Positions 26,751 through 38,575 of a stretch of DNA of 64,000 nt are shown piece by piece. The notes under the pieces were generated by a model. It had not been told where the DNA came from. It saw only the letters and a program-made list of their open reading frames with translations, and made no database searches. The stretch's first letter is position 1. Every line of letters starts with the position of its first letter. Source of the DNA: Euwallacea fornicatus (Eukaryota; Arthropoda; Insecta; Coleoptera; Curculionidae); NCBI RefSeq assembly GCF_040115645.1, contig NW_027096038.1, positions 496,001 through 560,000 on the forward strand. The letters are read 5' to 3'. A program made the position numbers and the translations under genes.

Positions 26751-26926
26751 TTTGAAAAGTCATAAAAGTTGTGTGTTTGAGCATATAAAGTACTATTTGT
26801 CTTGGAAATTCATCAAGATGCAATCATGATGTGTTGTGACATCTTCAAAATCTCGTCGAGCTGATTAATGTGACACTTTGTTTAACAAATTTGGTCCTAA
26901 TTTGCCGAAGTTATCGAGCTTCAAAG
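26751..26926 (+). repeat. Type C monomer (GGTCCTAA variant)
   Basis: The first three quarters match type B (GTCATA, GCATATAAAGTAC, CATCAAG, GACATCTTCAAAAT, AATGTGAC). The last quarter reads GGTCCTAATTTGCCGAAG, the same as in many F monomers. It is followed by a D-type monomer in the core repeat. B and C differ only over a few bases near monomer position 145-150, so one could arise from the other by a very short conversion tract (inference). Confidence 0.85.
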
Positions 26927-27102
26927 TTTGAAAAGTCACAAAAGTTGTGTGTTTGAGCACATAAAGTACTATTTGTCTTGGAAATTCAACAAGATGCAAT
27001 CATGATGTGTTGTGTCATTTTAAAGATCTCGTCGAGCTGATTAATTTGACACTTTGTTTAACAAATTTGGTTCTTATTTACCGAAGTTATCGAGCTTCAA
27101 AG
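26927..27102 (+). repeat. Type D monomer (CAACAAG, TTTACCG variant)
   Basis: Carries GTCACA, GCACATAAAGTAC, ATTCAACAAG, TGTGTCATTTTAAAGATC, AATTTGAC and GGTTCTTATTTACCGAAG with CGAGCTTCAAAG. The AAGATCTC segment creates an AGATCT palindrome absent from A, B and C. It is the fourth unit of the 5-monomer core. The TTTACCG change is a good tag for D. Confidence 0.85.
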
Positions 27103-27278
27103 TGTGAAAAGTCACAAAAGTTTTGTGTTTGAGCACATAAAGTACTATTTGTCTTGGAAATTCATCAAGATGCAATCATGATGTGTTGTGACATCTTCAA
27201 CATCTCGTCGAGCTGATTAATGTGACACTTTGTTTAACAAATTTGTTTCTCATTTGCCGAAGTTATCGAGCTTCAAAG
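27103..27278 (+). repeat. Type E monomer (TGTG start, CAACATC variant)
   Basis: Starts TGTGAAAAGTCACAAAAG and has GTTTTGTGT instead of GTTGTGTGT, then GCACATAAAGTAC, CATCAAG, GACATCTTCAACATC, AATGTGAC and GTTTCTCATTTGCCGAAG. Fifth unit of the core, immediately before A. Its first 30 bases are of the type usually linked to a preceding CGATCTAC end, while its second half is A/B-like, so it looks like a recombinant of two monomer lineages (inference). Confidence 0.85.
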
Positions 27279-28158
27279 TTTGAAAAGTCATAAAAATTGT
27301 GTGTTTGAGCATATAAACTCCTATTTGTCTTGGAAATTCATCAAGATGCAATCATGATGTGTTGTGACATCTTCAAAATCTCGTCGAGCTGATTAATGTG
27401 ACACTTTGTTTAACAAATTTGGTTCTCATTTGCCGATGTTATCGAGCTTCAAAGTTTGAAAAGTCATAAAAGTTGTGTGTTTGAGCATATAAAGTACTAT
27501 TTGTCTTGGAAATTCATCAAGATGCAATCATGATGTGTTGTGACATCTTCAAAATCTCGTCGAGCTGATTAATGTGACACTTTGTTTAACAAATTTGTTT
27601 CTCATTTGCCGAAGTTATCGAGCTTCAAAGTTTGAAAAGTCATAAAAGTTGTGTGTTTGAGCATATAAAGTACTATTTGTCTTGGAAATTCATCAAGATG
27701 CAATCATGATGTGTTGTGACATCTTCAAAATCTCGTCGAGCTGATTAATGTGACACTTTGTTTAACAAATTTGGTCCTAATTTGCCGAAGTTATCGAGCT
27801 TCAAAGTTTGAAAAGTCACAAAAGTTGTGTGTTTGAGCACATAAAGTACTATTTGTCTTGGAAATTCAACAAGATGCAATCATGATGTGTTGTGTCATTT
27901 TAAAGATCTCGTCGAGCTGATTAATTTGACACTTTGTTTAACAAATTTGGTTCTTATTTACCGAAGTTATCGAGCTTCAAAGTGTGAAAAGTCACAAAAG
28001 TTTTGTGTTTGAGCACATAAAGTACTATTTGTCTTGGAAATTCATCAAGATGCAATCATGATGTGTTGTGACATCTTCAACATCTCGTCGAGCTGATTAA
28101 TGTGACACTTTGTTTAACAAATTTGTTTCTCATTTGCCGAAGTTATCGAGCTTCAAAG
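27279..28158 (+). repeat. 5-monomer core unit A-B-C-D-E, copy 2
   Basis: 880 bp. A carries TAAAAATTGTG at 27296 instead of TAAAAGTTGTG and the normal TTTGTTTAAC. Otherwise it matches the previous unit. Confidence 0.9.
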
Positions 28159-29038
28159 TTTGAAAAGTCATAAAAGTTGTGTGTTTGAGCATATAAACTC
28201 CTATTTGTCTTGGAAATTCATCAAGATGCAATCATGATGTGTTGTGACATCTTCAAAATCTCGTCGAGCTGATTAATGTGACACTTTGATTAACAAATTT
28301 GGTTCTCATTTGCCGATGTTATCGAGCTTCAAAGTTTGAAAAGTCATAAAAGTTGTGTGTTTGAGCATATAAAGTACTATTTGTCTTGGAAATTCATCAA
28401 GATGCAATCATGATGTGTTGTGACATCTTCAAAATCTCGTCGAGCTGATTAATGTGACACTTTGTTTAACAAATTTGTTTCTCATTTGCCGAAGTTATCG
28501 AGCTTCAAAGTTTGAAAAGTCATAAAAGTTGTGTGTTTGAGCATATAAAGTACTATTTGTCTTGGAAATTCATCAAGATGCAATCATGATGTGTTGTGAC
28601 ATCTTCAAAATCTCGTCGAGCTGATTAATGTGACACTTTGTTTAACAAATTTGGTCCTAATTTGCCGAAGTTATCGAGCTTCAAAGTTTGAAAAGTCACA
28701 AAAGTTGTGTGTTTGAGCACATAAAGTACTATTTGTCTTGGAAATTCAACAAGATGCAATCATGATGTGTTGTGTCATTTTAAAGATCTCGTCGAGCTGA
28801 TTAATTTGACACTTTGTTTAACAAATTTGGTTCTTATTTACCGAAGTTATCGAGCTTCAAAGTGTGAAAAGTCACAAAAGTTTTGTGTTTGAGCACATAA
28901 AGTACTATTTGTCTTGGAAATTCATCAAGATGCAATCATGATGTGTTGTGACATCTTCAACATCTCGTCGAGCTGATTAATGTGACACTTTGTTTAACAA
29001 ATTTGTTTCTCATTTGCCGAAGTTATCGAGCTTCAAAG
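28159..29038 (+). repeat. 5-monomer core unit A-B-C-D-E, copy 3
   Basis: 880 bp. A again has TTTGATTAAC (28289), so it resembles the unit at 26399 rather than its neighbour at 27279. Confidence 0.9.
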
Positions 29039-30270
29039 TTTGAAAAGTCATAAAAATTGTGTGTTTGAGCATATAAACTCCTATTTGTCTTGGAAATTCA
29101 TCAAGATGCAATCATGATGTGTTGTGACATCTTCAAAATCTCGTCGAGCTGATTAATGTGACACTTTGTTTAACAAATTTGGTTCTCATTTGCCGATGTT
29201 ATCGAGCTTCAAAGTTTGAAAAGTCATAAAAGTTGTGTGTTTGAGCATATAAAGTACTATTTGTCTTGGAAATTCATCAAGATGCAATCATGATGTGTTG
29301 TGACATCTTCAAAATCTCGTCGAGCTGATTAATGTGACACTTTGTTTAACAAATTTGTTTCTCATTTGCCGAAGTTATCGAGCTTCAAAGTTTGAAAAGT
29401 CATAAAAGTTGTGTGTTTGAGCATATAAAGTACTATTTGTCTTGGAAATTCATCAAGATGCAATCATGATGTGTTGTGACATCTTCAAAATCTCGTCGAG
29501 CTGATTAATGTGACACTTTGTTTAACAAATTTGGTCCTAATTTGCCGAAGTTATCGAGCTTCAAAGTTTGAAAAGTCACAAAAGTTGTGTGTTTGAGCAC
29601 ATAAAGTACTATTTGTCTTGGAAATTCAACAAGATGCAATCATGATGTGTTGTGTCATTTTAAAGATCTCGTCGAGCTGATTAATTTGACACTTTGTTTA
29701 ACAAATTTGGGTCTCATTTGCCGAAGTTATCGATCTACAAAGTGTGAAAAGTCACAAAAGTTTTGTGTTTGAGCACATAAAGTACTATTTGTCTTGGAAA
29801 TTCATCTAGATGCAATCATGATGTGTTGTGACATCTTCAAAATCTCGTCGAGCTGATTAATGTGACACTTTGTTTAACAAATTTGGTCCTAATTTGCCGA
29901 AGTTATCGAGCTTCAAAGTTTGAAAAGTCACAAAAGTTGTGTGTTTGAGCACATAAAGTACTATTTGTCTTGGAAATTCAACAAGATGCAATCATGATGT
30001 GTTGTGTCATTTTAAAGATCTCGTCGAGCTGATTAATTTGACACTTTGTTTAACAAATTTGGTTCTTATTTACCGAAGTTATCGAGCTTCAAAGTGTGAA
30101 AAGTCACAAAAGTTTTGTGTTTGAGCACATAAAGTACTATTTGTCTTGGAAATTCATCAAGATGCAATCATGATGTGTTGTGACATCTTCAACATCTCGT
30201 CGAGCTGATTAATGTGACACTTTGTTTAACAAATTTGTTTCTCATTTGCCGAAGTTATCGAGCTTCAAAG
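29039..30270 (+). repeat. 7-monomer higher-order unit A-B-C-D'-hybrid-D-E
   Basis: 1232 bp. A has the TAAAAATTGTG change (29056), as at 27279. After C come D' (29567), a TGTG-start hybrid with CATCTAG and GACATCTTCAAAAT (29743), D (29919) and E (30095). Compared with the core it has two additional monomers inserted before D. Confidence 0.85.
29567..29742 (+). repeat. Type D' monomer (GGGTCTC / CGATCTAC end)
   Basis: Same first three quarters as D (CAACAAG, TGTGTCATTTTAAAGATC) but the end reads GGGTCTCATTTGCCGAAG and CGATCTACAAAG. The CGATCTAC end is nearly always followed by a monomer starting TGTG with GTTTTGTGT, so this haplotype crosses the monomer boundary. It differs from type A at about 14 of 176 positions. 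In the 7-monomer repeats it replaces D and introduces an additional E-like unit. Confidence 0.85.
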
Positions 30271-31150
30271 TTTGAAAAGTCATAAAAGTTGTGTGTTTGA
30301 GCATATAAACTCCTATTTGTCTTGGAAATTCATCAAGATGCAATCATGATGTGTTGTGACATCTTCAAAATCTCGTCGAGCTGATTAATGTGACACTTTG
30401 ATTAACAAATTTGGTTCTCATTTGCCGATGTTATCGAGCTTCAAAGTTTGAAAAGTCATAAAAGTTGTGTGTTTGAGCATATAAAGTACTATTTGTCTTG
30501 GAAATTCATCAAGATGCAATCATGATGTGTTGTGACATCTTCAAAATCTCGTCGAGCTGATTAATGTGACACTTTGTTTAACAAATTTGTTTCTCATTTG
30601 CCGAAGTTATCGAGCTTCAAAGTTTGAAAAGTCATAAAAGTTGTGTGTTTGAGCATATAAAGTACTATTTGTCTTGGAAATTCATCAAGATGCAATCATG
30701 ATGTGTTGTGACATCTTCAAAATCTCGTCGAGCTGATTAATGTGACACTTTGTTTAACAAATTTGGTCCTAATTTGCCGAAGTTATCGAGCTTCAAAGTT
30801 TGAAAAGTCACAAAAGTTGGGTGTTTGAGCACATAAAGTACTATTTGTCTTGGAAATTCATCAAGAGGCAATCATGATGTGTTGTGTCATTTTAAAGATC
30901 TCGTCGTGCTGATTAATTTGACACTTTGTTTAACAAATTTGGTTCTTATTTACCGAAGTTATCGAGCTTCAAAGTGTGAAAAGTCACAAAAGTTTTGTGT
31001 TTGAGCACATAAAGTACTATTTGTCTTGGAAATTCATCAAGATGCAATCATGATGTGTTGTGACATCTTCAACATCTCGTCGAGCTGATTAATGTGACAC
31101 TTTGTTTAACAAATTTGTTTCTCATTTGCCGAAGTTATCGAGCTTCAAAG
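30271..31150 (+). repeat. 5-monomer unit A-B-C-H-E
   Basis: 880 bp. The D position at 30799 holds an H-like monomer (GTTGGG, AGAGGCAAT, CGTGCTG) that still ends TTTACCG, so the D end is kept while the front has been exchanged. A carries TTTGATTAAC (30401). Confidence 0.85.
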
Positions 31151-32382
31151 TTTGAAAAGTCATAAAAGTTGTGTGTTTGAGCATATAAACTCCTATTTGT
31201 CTTGGAAATTCATCAAGATGCAATCATGATGTGTTGTGACATCTTCAAAATCTCGTCGAGCTGATTAATGTGACACTTTGTTTAACAAATTTGGTTCTCA
31301 TTTGCCGATGTTATCGAGCTTCAAAGTTTGAAAAGTCATAAAAGTTGTGTGTTTGAGCATATAAAGTACTATTTGTCTTGGAAATTCATCAAGATGCAAT
31401 CATGATGTGTTGTGACATCTTCAAAATCTCGTCGAGCTGATTAATGTGACACTTTGTTTAACAAATTTGTTTCTCATTTGCCGAAGTTATCGAGCTTCAA
31501 AGTTTGAAAAGTCATAAAAGTTGTGTGTTTGAGCATATAAAGTACTATTTGTCTTGGAAATTCATCAAGATGCAATCATGATGTGTTGTGACATCTTCAA
31601 AATCTCGTCGAGCTGATTAATGTGACACTTTGTTTAACAAATTTGGTCCTAATTTGCCGAAGTTATCGAGCTTCAAAGTTTGAAAAGTCACAAAAGTTGT
31701 GTGTTTGAGCACATAAAGTACTATTTGTCTTGGAAATTCAACAAGATGCAATCATGATGTGTTGTGTCATTTTAAAGATCTCGTCGAGCTGATTAATTTG
31801 ACACTTTGTTTAACAAATTTGGGTCTCATTTGCCGAAGTTATCGATCTACAAAGTGTGAAAAGTCACAAAAGTTTTGTGTTTGAGCACATAAAGTACTAT
31901 TTGTCTTGGAAATTCATCTAGATGCAATCATGATGTGTTGTGACATCTTCAAAATCTCGTCGAGCTGATTAATGTGACACTTTGTTTAACAAATTTGGTC
32001 CTAATTTGCCGAAGTTATCGAGCTTCAAAGTTTGAAAAGTCACAAAAGTTGTGTGTTTGAGCACATAAAGTACTATTTGTCTTGGAAATTCAACAAGATG
32101 CAATCATGATGTGTTGTGTCATTTTAAAGATCTCGTCGAGCTGATTAATTTGACACTTTGTTTAACAAATTTGGTTCTTATTTACCGAAGTTATCGAGCT
32201 TCAAAGTGTGAAAAGTCACAAAAGTTTTGTGTTTGAGCACATAAAGTACTATTTGTCTTGGAAATTCATCAAGATGCAATCATGATGTGTTGTGACATCT
32301 TCAACATCTCGTCGAGCTGATTAATGTGACACTTTGTTTAACAAATTTGTTTCTCATTTGCCGAAGTTATCGAGCTTCAAAG
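31151..32382 (+). repeat. 7-monomer higher-order unit, second copy
   Basis: 1232 bp with the same order as 29039-30270: A, B, C, D' (31679), CATCTAG hybrid (31855), D (32031), E (32207). A has neither of the two A sub-variants. Confidence 0.85.
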
Positions 32383-33262
32383 TTTGAAAAGTCATAAAAG
32401 TTGTGTGTTTGAGCATATAAACTCCTATTTGTCTTGGAAATTCATCAAGATGCAATCATGATGTGTTGTGACATCTTCAAAATCTCGTCGAGCTGATTAA
32501 TGTGACACTTTGTTTAACAAATTTGGTTCTCATTTGCCGATGTTATCGAGCTTCAAAGTTTGAAAAGTCATAAAAGTTGTGTGTTTGAGCATATAAAGTA
32601 CTATTTGTCTTGGAAATTCATCAAGATGCAATCATGATGTGTTGTGACATCTTCAAAATCTCGTCGAGCTGATTAATGTGACACTTTGTTTAACAAATTT
32701 GTTTCTCATTTGCCGAAGTTATCGAGCTTCAAAGTTTGAAAAGTCATAAAAGTTGTGTGTTTGAGCATATAAAGTACTATTTGTCTTGGAAATTCATCAA
32801 GATGCAATCATGATGTGTTGTGACATCTTCAAAATCTCGTCGAGCTGATTAATGTGACACTTTGTTTAACAAATTTGGTCCTAATTTGCCGAAGTTATCG
32901 AGCTTCAAAGTTTGAAAAGTCACAAAAGTTGTGTGTTTGAGCACATAAAGTACTATTTGTCTTGGAAATTCAACAAGATGCAATCATGATGTGTTGTGTC
33001 ATTTTAAAGATCTCGTCGAGCTGATTAATTTGACACTTTGTTTAACAAATTTGGTTCTTATTTACCGAAGTTATCGAGCTTCAAAGTGTGAAAAGTCACA
33101 AAAGTTTTGTGTTTGAGCACATAAAGTACTATTTGTCTTGGAAATTCATCAAGATGCAATCATGATGTGTTGTGACATCTTCAACATCTCGTCGAGCTGA
33201 TTAATGTGACACTTTGTTTAACAAATTTGTTTCTCATTTGCCGAAGTTATCGAGCTTCAAAG
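32383..33262 (+). repeat. 5-monomer core unit A-B-C-D-E, copy 4
   Basis: 880 bp with standard order and unmarked A. Confidence 0.9.
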
Positions 33263-34142
33263 TTTGAAAAGTCATAAAAGTTGTGTGTTTGAGCATATAA
33301 ACTCCTATTTGTCTTGGAAATTCATCAAGATGCAATCATGATGTGTTGTGACATCTTCAAAATCTCGTCGAGCTGATTAATGTGACACTTTGTTTAACAA
33401 ATTTGGTTCTCATTTGCCGATGTTATCGAGCTTCAAAGTTTGAAAAGTCATAAAAGTTGTGTGTTTGAGCATATAAAGTACTATTTGTCTTGGAAATTCA
33501 TCAAGATGCAATCATGATGTGTTGTGACATCTTCAAAATCTCGTCGAGCTGATTAATGTGACACTTTGTTTAACAAATTTGTTTCTCATTTGCCGAAGTT
33601 ATCGAGCTTCAAAGTTTGAAAAGTCATAAAAGTTGTGTGTTTGAGCATATAAAGTACTATTTGTCTTGGAAATTCATCAAGATGCAATCATGATGTGTTG
33701 TGACATCTTCAAAATCTCGTCGAGCTGATTAATGTGACACTTTGTTTAACAAATTTGGTCCTAATTTGCCGAAGTTATCGAGCTTCAAAGTTTGAAAAGT
33801 CACAAAAGTTGTGTGTTTGAGCACATAAAGTACTATTTGTCTTGGAAATTCAACAAGATGCAATCATGATGTGTTGTGTCATTTTAAAGATCTCGTCGAG
33901 CTGATTAATTTGACACTTTGTTTAACAAATTTGGTTCTTATTTACCGAAGTTATCGAGCTTCAAAGTGTGAAAAGTCACAAAAGTTTTGTGTTTGAGCAC
34001 ATAAAGTACTATTTGTCTTGGAAATTCATCAAGATGCAATCATGATGTGTTGTGACATCTTCAACATCTCGTCGAGCTGATTAATGTGACACTTTGTTTA
34101 ACAAATTTGTTTCTCATTTGCCGAAGTTATCGAGCTTCAAAG
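33263..34142 (+). repeat. 5-monomer core unit A-B-C-D-E, copy 5
   Basis: 880 bp with standard order and unmarked A. I saw no difference from the preceding unit. Confidence 0.9.
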
Positions 34143-34846
34143 TTTGAAAAGTCATAAAAGTTGTGTGTTTGAGCATATAAACTCCTATTTGTCTTGGAAA
34201 TTCATCAAGATGCAATCATGATGTGTTGTGACATCTTCAAAATCTCGTCGAGCTGATTAATGTGACACTTTGTTTAACAAATTTGGTTCTCATTTGCCGA
34301 TGTTATCGAGCTTCAAAGTTTGAAAAGTCATAAAAGTTGTGTGTTTGAGCATATAAAGTACTATTTGTCTTGGAAATTCATCAAGATGCAATCATGATGT
34401 GTTGTGACATCTTCAAAATCTCGTCGAGCTGATTAATGTGACACTTTGTTTAACAAATTTGTTTCTCATTTGCCGAAGTTATCGAGCTTCAAAGTTTGAA
34501 AAGTCATAAAAGTTGTGTGTTTGAGCATATAAAGTACTATTTGTCTTGGAAATTCATCAAGATGCAATCATGATGTGTTGTGACATCTTCAAAATCTCGT
34601 CGAGCTGATTAATGTGACACTTTGTTTAACAAATTTGGTCCTAATTTGCCGAAGTTATCGAGCTTCAAAGTTTGAAAAGTCACAAAAGTTGTGTGTTTGA
34701 GCACATAAAGTACTATTTGTCTTGGAAATTCAACAAGATGCAATCATGATGTATTGTGTCATTTTAAAGATCTCGTCGAGCTGATTAATTTGACACTTTG
34801 TTTAACAAATTTGGTTCTTATTTACCGAAGTTATCGAGCTTCAAAG
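34143..34846 (+). repeat. Truncated core unit A-B-C-D, end of the regular run
   Basis: 704 bp. D (34671) has GATGTATTGTG. Instead of E, an F monomer (TTTTTCATGG) follows at 34847. This is the last A monomer for 18.6 kb and marks the edge between domains I and II. Confidence 0.85.
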
Positions 34847-35816
34847 TTTGAAAAGTCACAAAAGTTGTGTGTTTGAGCACATAAAGTACTATTTTTCATG
34901 GAAATTCATCAAGATGCAATCATGATGTGTTGTATCATTTTAAAGATCTCGTCGAGCTGATTAATTTGACACTTTGTTTAACAAATTTGGTCCTTATTTG
35001 CCGAAGTTATCGAGCTTCAAAGTTTGAAAAGTCACAAAAGTTGTGTGTTTGAGCACATAAAGTACTATTTTTCATGGAAATTCATCAAGATGCAATCATG
35101 ATGTATTGTGTTATTTTAAAGATCTCGTCGAGCTGATTAATTTGACACTTTGTTTAACAAATTTGGGTCTCATTTGCCGAAGTTATCGATCTACAAAGTG
35201 TGAAAAGTCACAAAAGTTTTGTGTTTGAGCACATAAAGTACTATTTGTCTTGGAAATTCATCTAGATGCAATCATGATGTGTTGTATCATTTTAAAGATC
35301 TCGTCGAGCTGATTAATTTGACACTTTGTTTAACAAATTTGGTCCTTATTTGCCGAAGTTATCGAGCTTCAAAGTTTGAAAAGTCACAAAAGTTGTGTGT
35401 TTGAGCACATAAAGTACTATTTTTCATGGAAATTCATCAAGATGCAATCATGATGTATTGTGTTATTTTAAAGATCTCGTCGAGCTGATTAATTTGACAC
35501 TTTGTTTAACAAATTTGGTCCTTATTTGCCGAAGTTATCGAGCTTCAAAGTTTGAAAAGTCACAAAAGTTGTGTGTTTGAGCACATAAAGTACTATTTTT
35601 CATGGAAATTCATCAAGATGCAATCATGATGTGTTGTGTTATTTTAAAGATCTCGTCGTGCTGATTAATTTGACACTTTGTTTAACAAATTTGGTCCTAA
35701 TTTGCCGAAGTTATCGAGCTTCAAAGTTTGAAAAGTCACAAAAGTTGTGTGTTTGAGCACATAAAGTACTATTTGTCTTGGAAATTCAACAAGATGTAAT
35801 CATGATGTGTTGTGTA

Positions 35817-36505
35817 ATTTTAAAGATCTCGTCGAGCTGATTAATTTGACACTTTGTTTAACAAATTTGGGTCTCATTTGCCGAAGTTATCGATCTACAA
35901 AGTGTGAAAAGTCACAAAAGTTTTGTGTTTGAGCACATAAAGTACTATTTGTCTTGGAAATTCATCTAGATGCAATCATGATGTGTTGTGACATCTTCAA
36001 AATCTCGTCGAGCTGATTAATGTGACACTTTGTTTAACAAATTTGGTTCTCATTTGCCGATGTTATCGAGCTTCAAAGTTTGAAAAGTCATAAAAGTTGT
36101 GTGTTTGAGCATATAAAGTACTATTTGTCTTGGAAATTCATCTAGATGCAATCATGATGTGTTGTATCATTTTAAAGATCTCGTCGAGCTGATTAATTTG
36201 ACACTTTGTTTAACAAATTTGGGTCTCATTTGCCGAAGTTATCGATCTACAAAGTGTGAAAAGTCACAAAAGTTTTGTGTTTGAGCACATAAAGTACTAT
36301 TTGTCTTGGAAATTCATCTAGATGCAATCATGATGTGTTGTGACATCTTCAAAATCTCGTCGAGCTGATTAATGTGACACTTTGTTTAACAAATTTGGTT
36401 CTCATTTGCCGATGTTATCGAGCTTCAAAGTTTGAAAAGTCATAAAAGTTGTGTGTTTGAGCATATAAAGTACTATTTGTCTTGGAAATTCATCTAGATG
36501 CAATC
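35817..36505 (+). repeat. Tandem 2-monomer duplication (352 bp)
   Basis: 35817-36153 matches 36169-36505 at an offset of 352 bp. The pair is a TGTG-start CATCTAG monomer with GACATCTTC and GGTTCTC, followed by a GCATATAA monomer with CATCTAG. The next monomer carries the rare CAATCCTGATG at 36501. Confidence 0.75.
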
Positions 36506-37199
36506 CTGATGTGTTGTGACATCTTCAAAATCTCGTCGAGCTGATTAATGTGACACTTTGTTTAACAAATTTGTTTCTCATTTGCCGAAGTTATCGAGCT
36601 TCAAAGTTTGAAAAGTCACAAAAGTTGTGTGTTTGAGCACATAAAGTACTATTTGTCTTGGAAATTCAACAAGATGCAATCATGATGTGTTGTGTCATTT
36701 TAAAGATCTCGTCGAGCTGATTAATTTGACACTTTGTTTAACAAATTTGGTCCTAATTTGCCGAAGTTATCGAGCTTCAAAGTTTGAAAAGTCACAAAAG
36801 TTGTGTGTTTGAGCACATAAAGTACTATTTGTCTTGGAAATTCAACAAGATGCAATCATGATGTGTTGTGTCATTTTAAAGATCTCGTCGAGCTGATTAA
36901 TTTGACACTTTGTTTAACAAATTTGGGTCTCATTTGCCGAAGTTATCGATCTACAAAGTGTGAAAAGTCACAAAAGTTTTGTGTTTGAGCACATAAAGTA
37001 CTATTTGTCTTGGAAATTCATCTAGATGCAATCATGATGTGTTGTGACATCTTCAAAATCTCGTCGAGCTGATTAATGTGACACTTTGTTTAACAAATTT
37101 GGTTCTCATTTGCCGATGTTATCGAGCTTCAAAGTTTGAAAAGTCATAAAAGTTGCGTGTTTGAGCACATAAAGTACTATTTGTCTTGGAAATTCATCT

Positions 37200-38575
37200 A
37201 GATGCAATCATGATGTGTTGTATCATTTTAAAGATCTCGTCGAGCTGATTAATTTGACACTTTGTTTAACAAATTTGGTCCTTATTTGCCGAAGTTATCG
37301 AGCTTCAAAGTTTGAAAAGTCACAAAAGTTGTGTGTTTGAGCACATAAAGTACTATTTTTCATGGAAATTCATCAAGATGCAATCATGATATGTTGTGTT
37401 ATTTTAAAGATCTCGTCGTGCTGATTAATTTGACACTTTGTTTAACAAATTTGGTCCTAATTTGCCGAAGTTATCGAGCTTCAAAGTTTGAAAAGTCACA
37501 AAAGTTGTGTGTTTGAGCACATAAAGTACTATTTGTCTTGGAAATTCAACAAGATGCAATCATGATGTGTTGTGTCATTTTAAAGATCTCGTCGAGCTGA
37601 TTAATTTGACACTTTGTTTAACAAATTTGGGTCTCATTTGCCGAAGTTATCGATCTACAAAGTGTGAAAAGTCACAAAAGTTTTGTGTTTGAGCACATAA
37701 AGTACTATTTGTCTTGGAAATTCATCTAGATGCAATCATGATGTGTTATATCATTTTAAAGATCTCGTCGAGCTGATTAATTTGACACTTTGTTTAACAA
37801 ATTTGGTCCTTATTTGCCGAAGTTATCGAGCTTCAAAGTTTGAAAAGTCACAAAAGTTGTGTGTTTGAGCACATAAAGTACTATTTTTCATGGAAATTCA
37901 TCAAGATGCAATCATGATGTGTTGTGTTATTTTAAAGATCTCGTCGTGCTGATTAATTTGACACTTTGTTTAACAAATTTGGTCCTAATTTGCCGAAGTT
38001 ATCGAGCTTCAAAGTTTGAAAAGTCACAAAAGTTGTGTGTTTGAGCACATAAAGTACTATTTGTCTTGGAAATTCAACAAGATGCAATCATGATGTGTTG
38101 TGTAATTTTAAAGATCTCGTCGAGCTGATTAATTTGACACTTTGTTTAACAAATTTGGGTCTCATTTGCCGAAGTTATCGATCTACAAAGTGTGAAAAGT
38201 CACAAAAGTTTTGTGTTTGAGCACATAAAGTACTATTTGTCTTGGAAATTCATCTAGATGCAATCATGATGTGTTGTGACATCTTCAAAATCTCGTCGAG
38301 CTGATTAATGTGACACTTTGTTTAACAAATTTGGTTCTCATTTGCCGATGTTATCGAGCTTCAAAGTTTGAAAAGTCATAAAAGTTGTGTGTTTGAGCAT
38401 ATAAAGTACTATTTGTCTTGGAAATTCATCAAGATGCAATCATGATGTGTTGTGACATCTTCAAAATCTCGTCGAGCTGATTAATGTGACACTTTGTTTA
38501 ACAAATTTGTTTCTCATTTGCCGAAGTTATCGAGCTTCAAAGTTTGAAAAGTCATAAAAGTTGTGTGTTTGAGCA
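37200..38575 (+). repeat. Block shared with domain I, domain II copy
   Basis: Copy of 19600-20975. It carries GTTATATC at 37748 (GTTGTATC in the domain I copy). Most of it lies within the 5.28-kb domain II duplication, and the A at 37748 is present in the duplicate too (43908). Confidence 0.8.

Larger units (their letters stand above)
26399..27278 (+). repeat. 5-monomer core higher-order unit A-B-C-D-E
   Basis: 880 bp: A 26399, B 26575, C 26751, D 26927, E 27103. The A monomer has TTTGATTAAC at 26529. This is the cleanest example of the core repeat. Confidence 0.9.
26218..29710 (+). repeat. 10-monomer super-repeat (1760 bp), two copies
   Basis: 26218-27950 matches 27978-29710 at exactly 10 monomers. 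Two sub-variants of A alternate: TTTGATTAAC at 26529 and 28289, TAAAAATTGTG at 27296 and 29056. Pairs of 5-monomer units were therefore copied together as one 10-monomer unit. Confidence 0.8.
1..34846 (+). repeat. Domain I: array section with type A and E monomers
   Basis: 198 monomers. It is defined by the A variant (ACTCC in place of the usual AGTAC after GCATATAA) and the E variant (CTTCAACATC). I count 23 A monomers here, at spacings of 3, 18, 20, 5, 21, 8, 7, 8, 12, 22, 9, 4, 7, 6, 5, 5, 5, 7, 5, 7, 5, 5 monomers, so the pattern tightens into short higher-order repeats after about 23.4 kb. Between about 16 and 23 kb, F-type monomers (TTTTTCATGG) are mixed in heavily. The right edge is set where the last A-B-C-D run stops and an F monomer follows at 34847. 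Confidence 0.8.
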
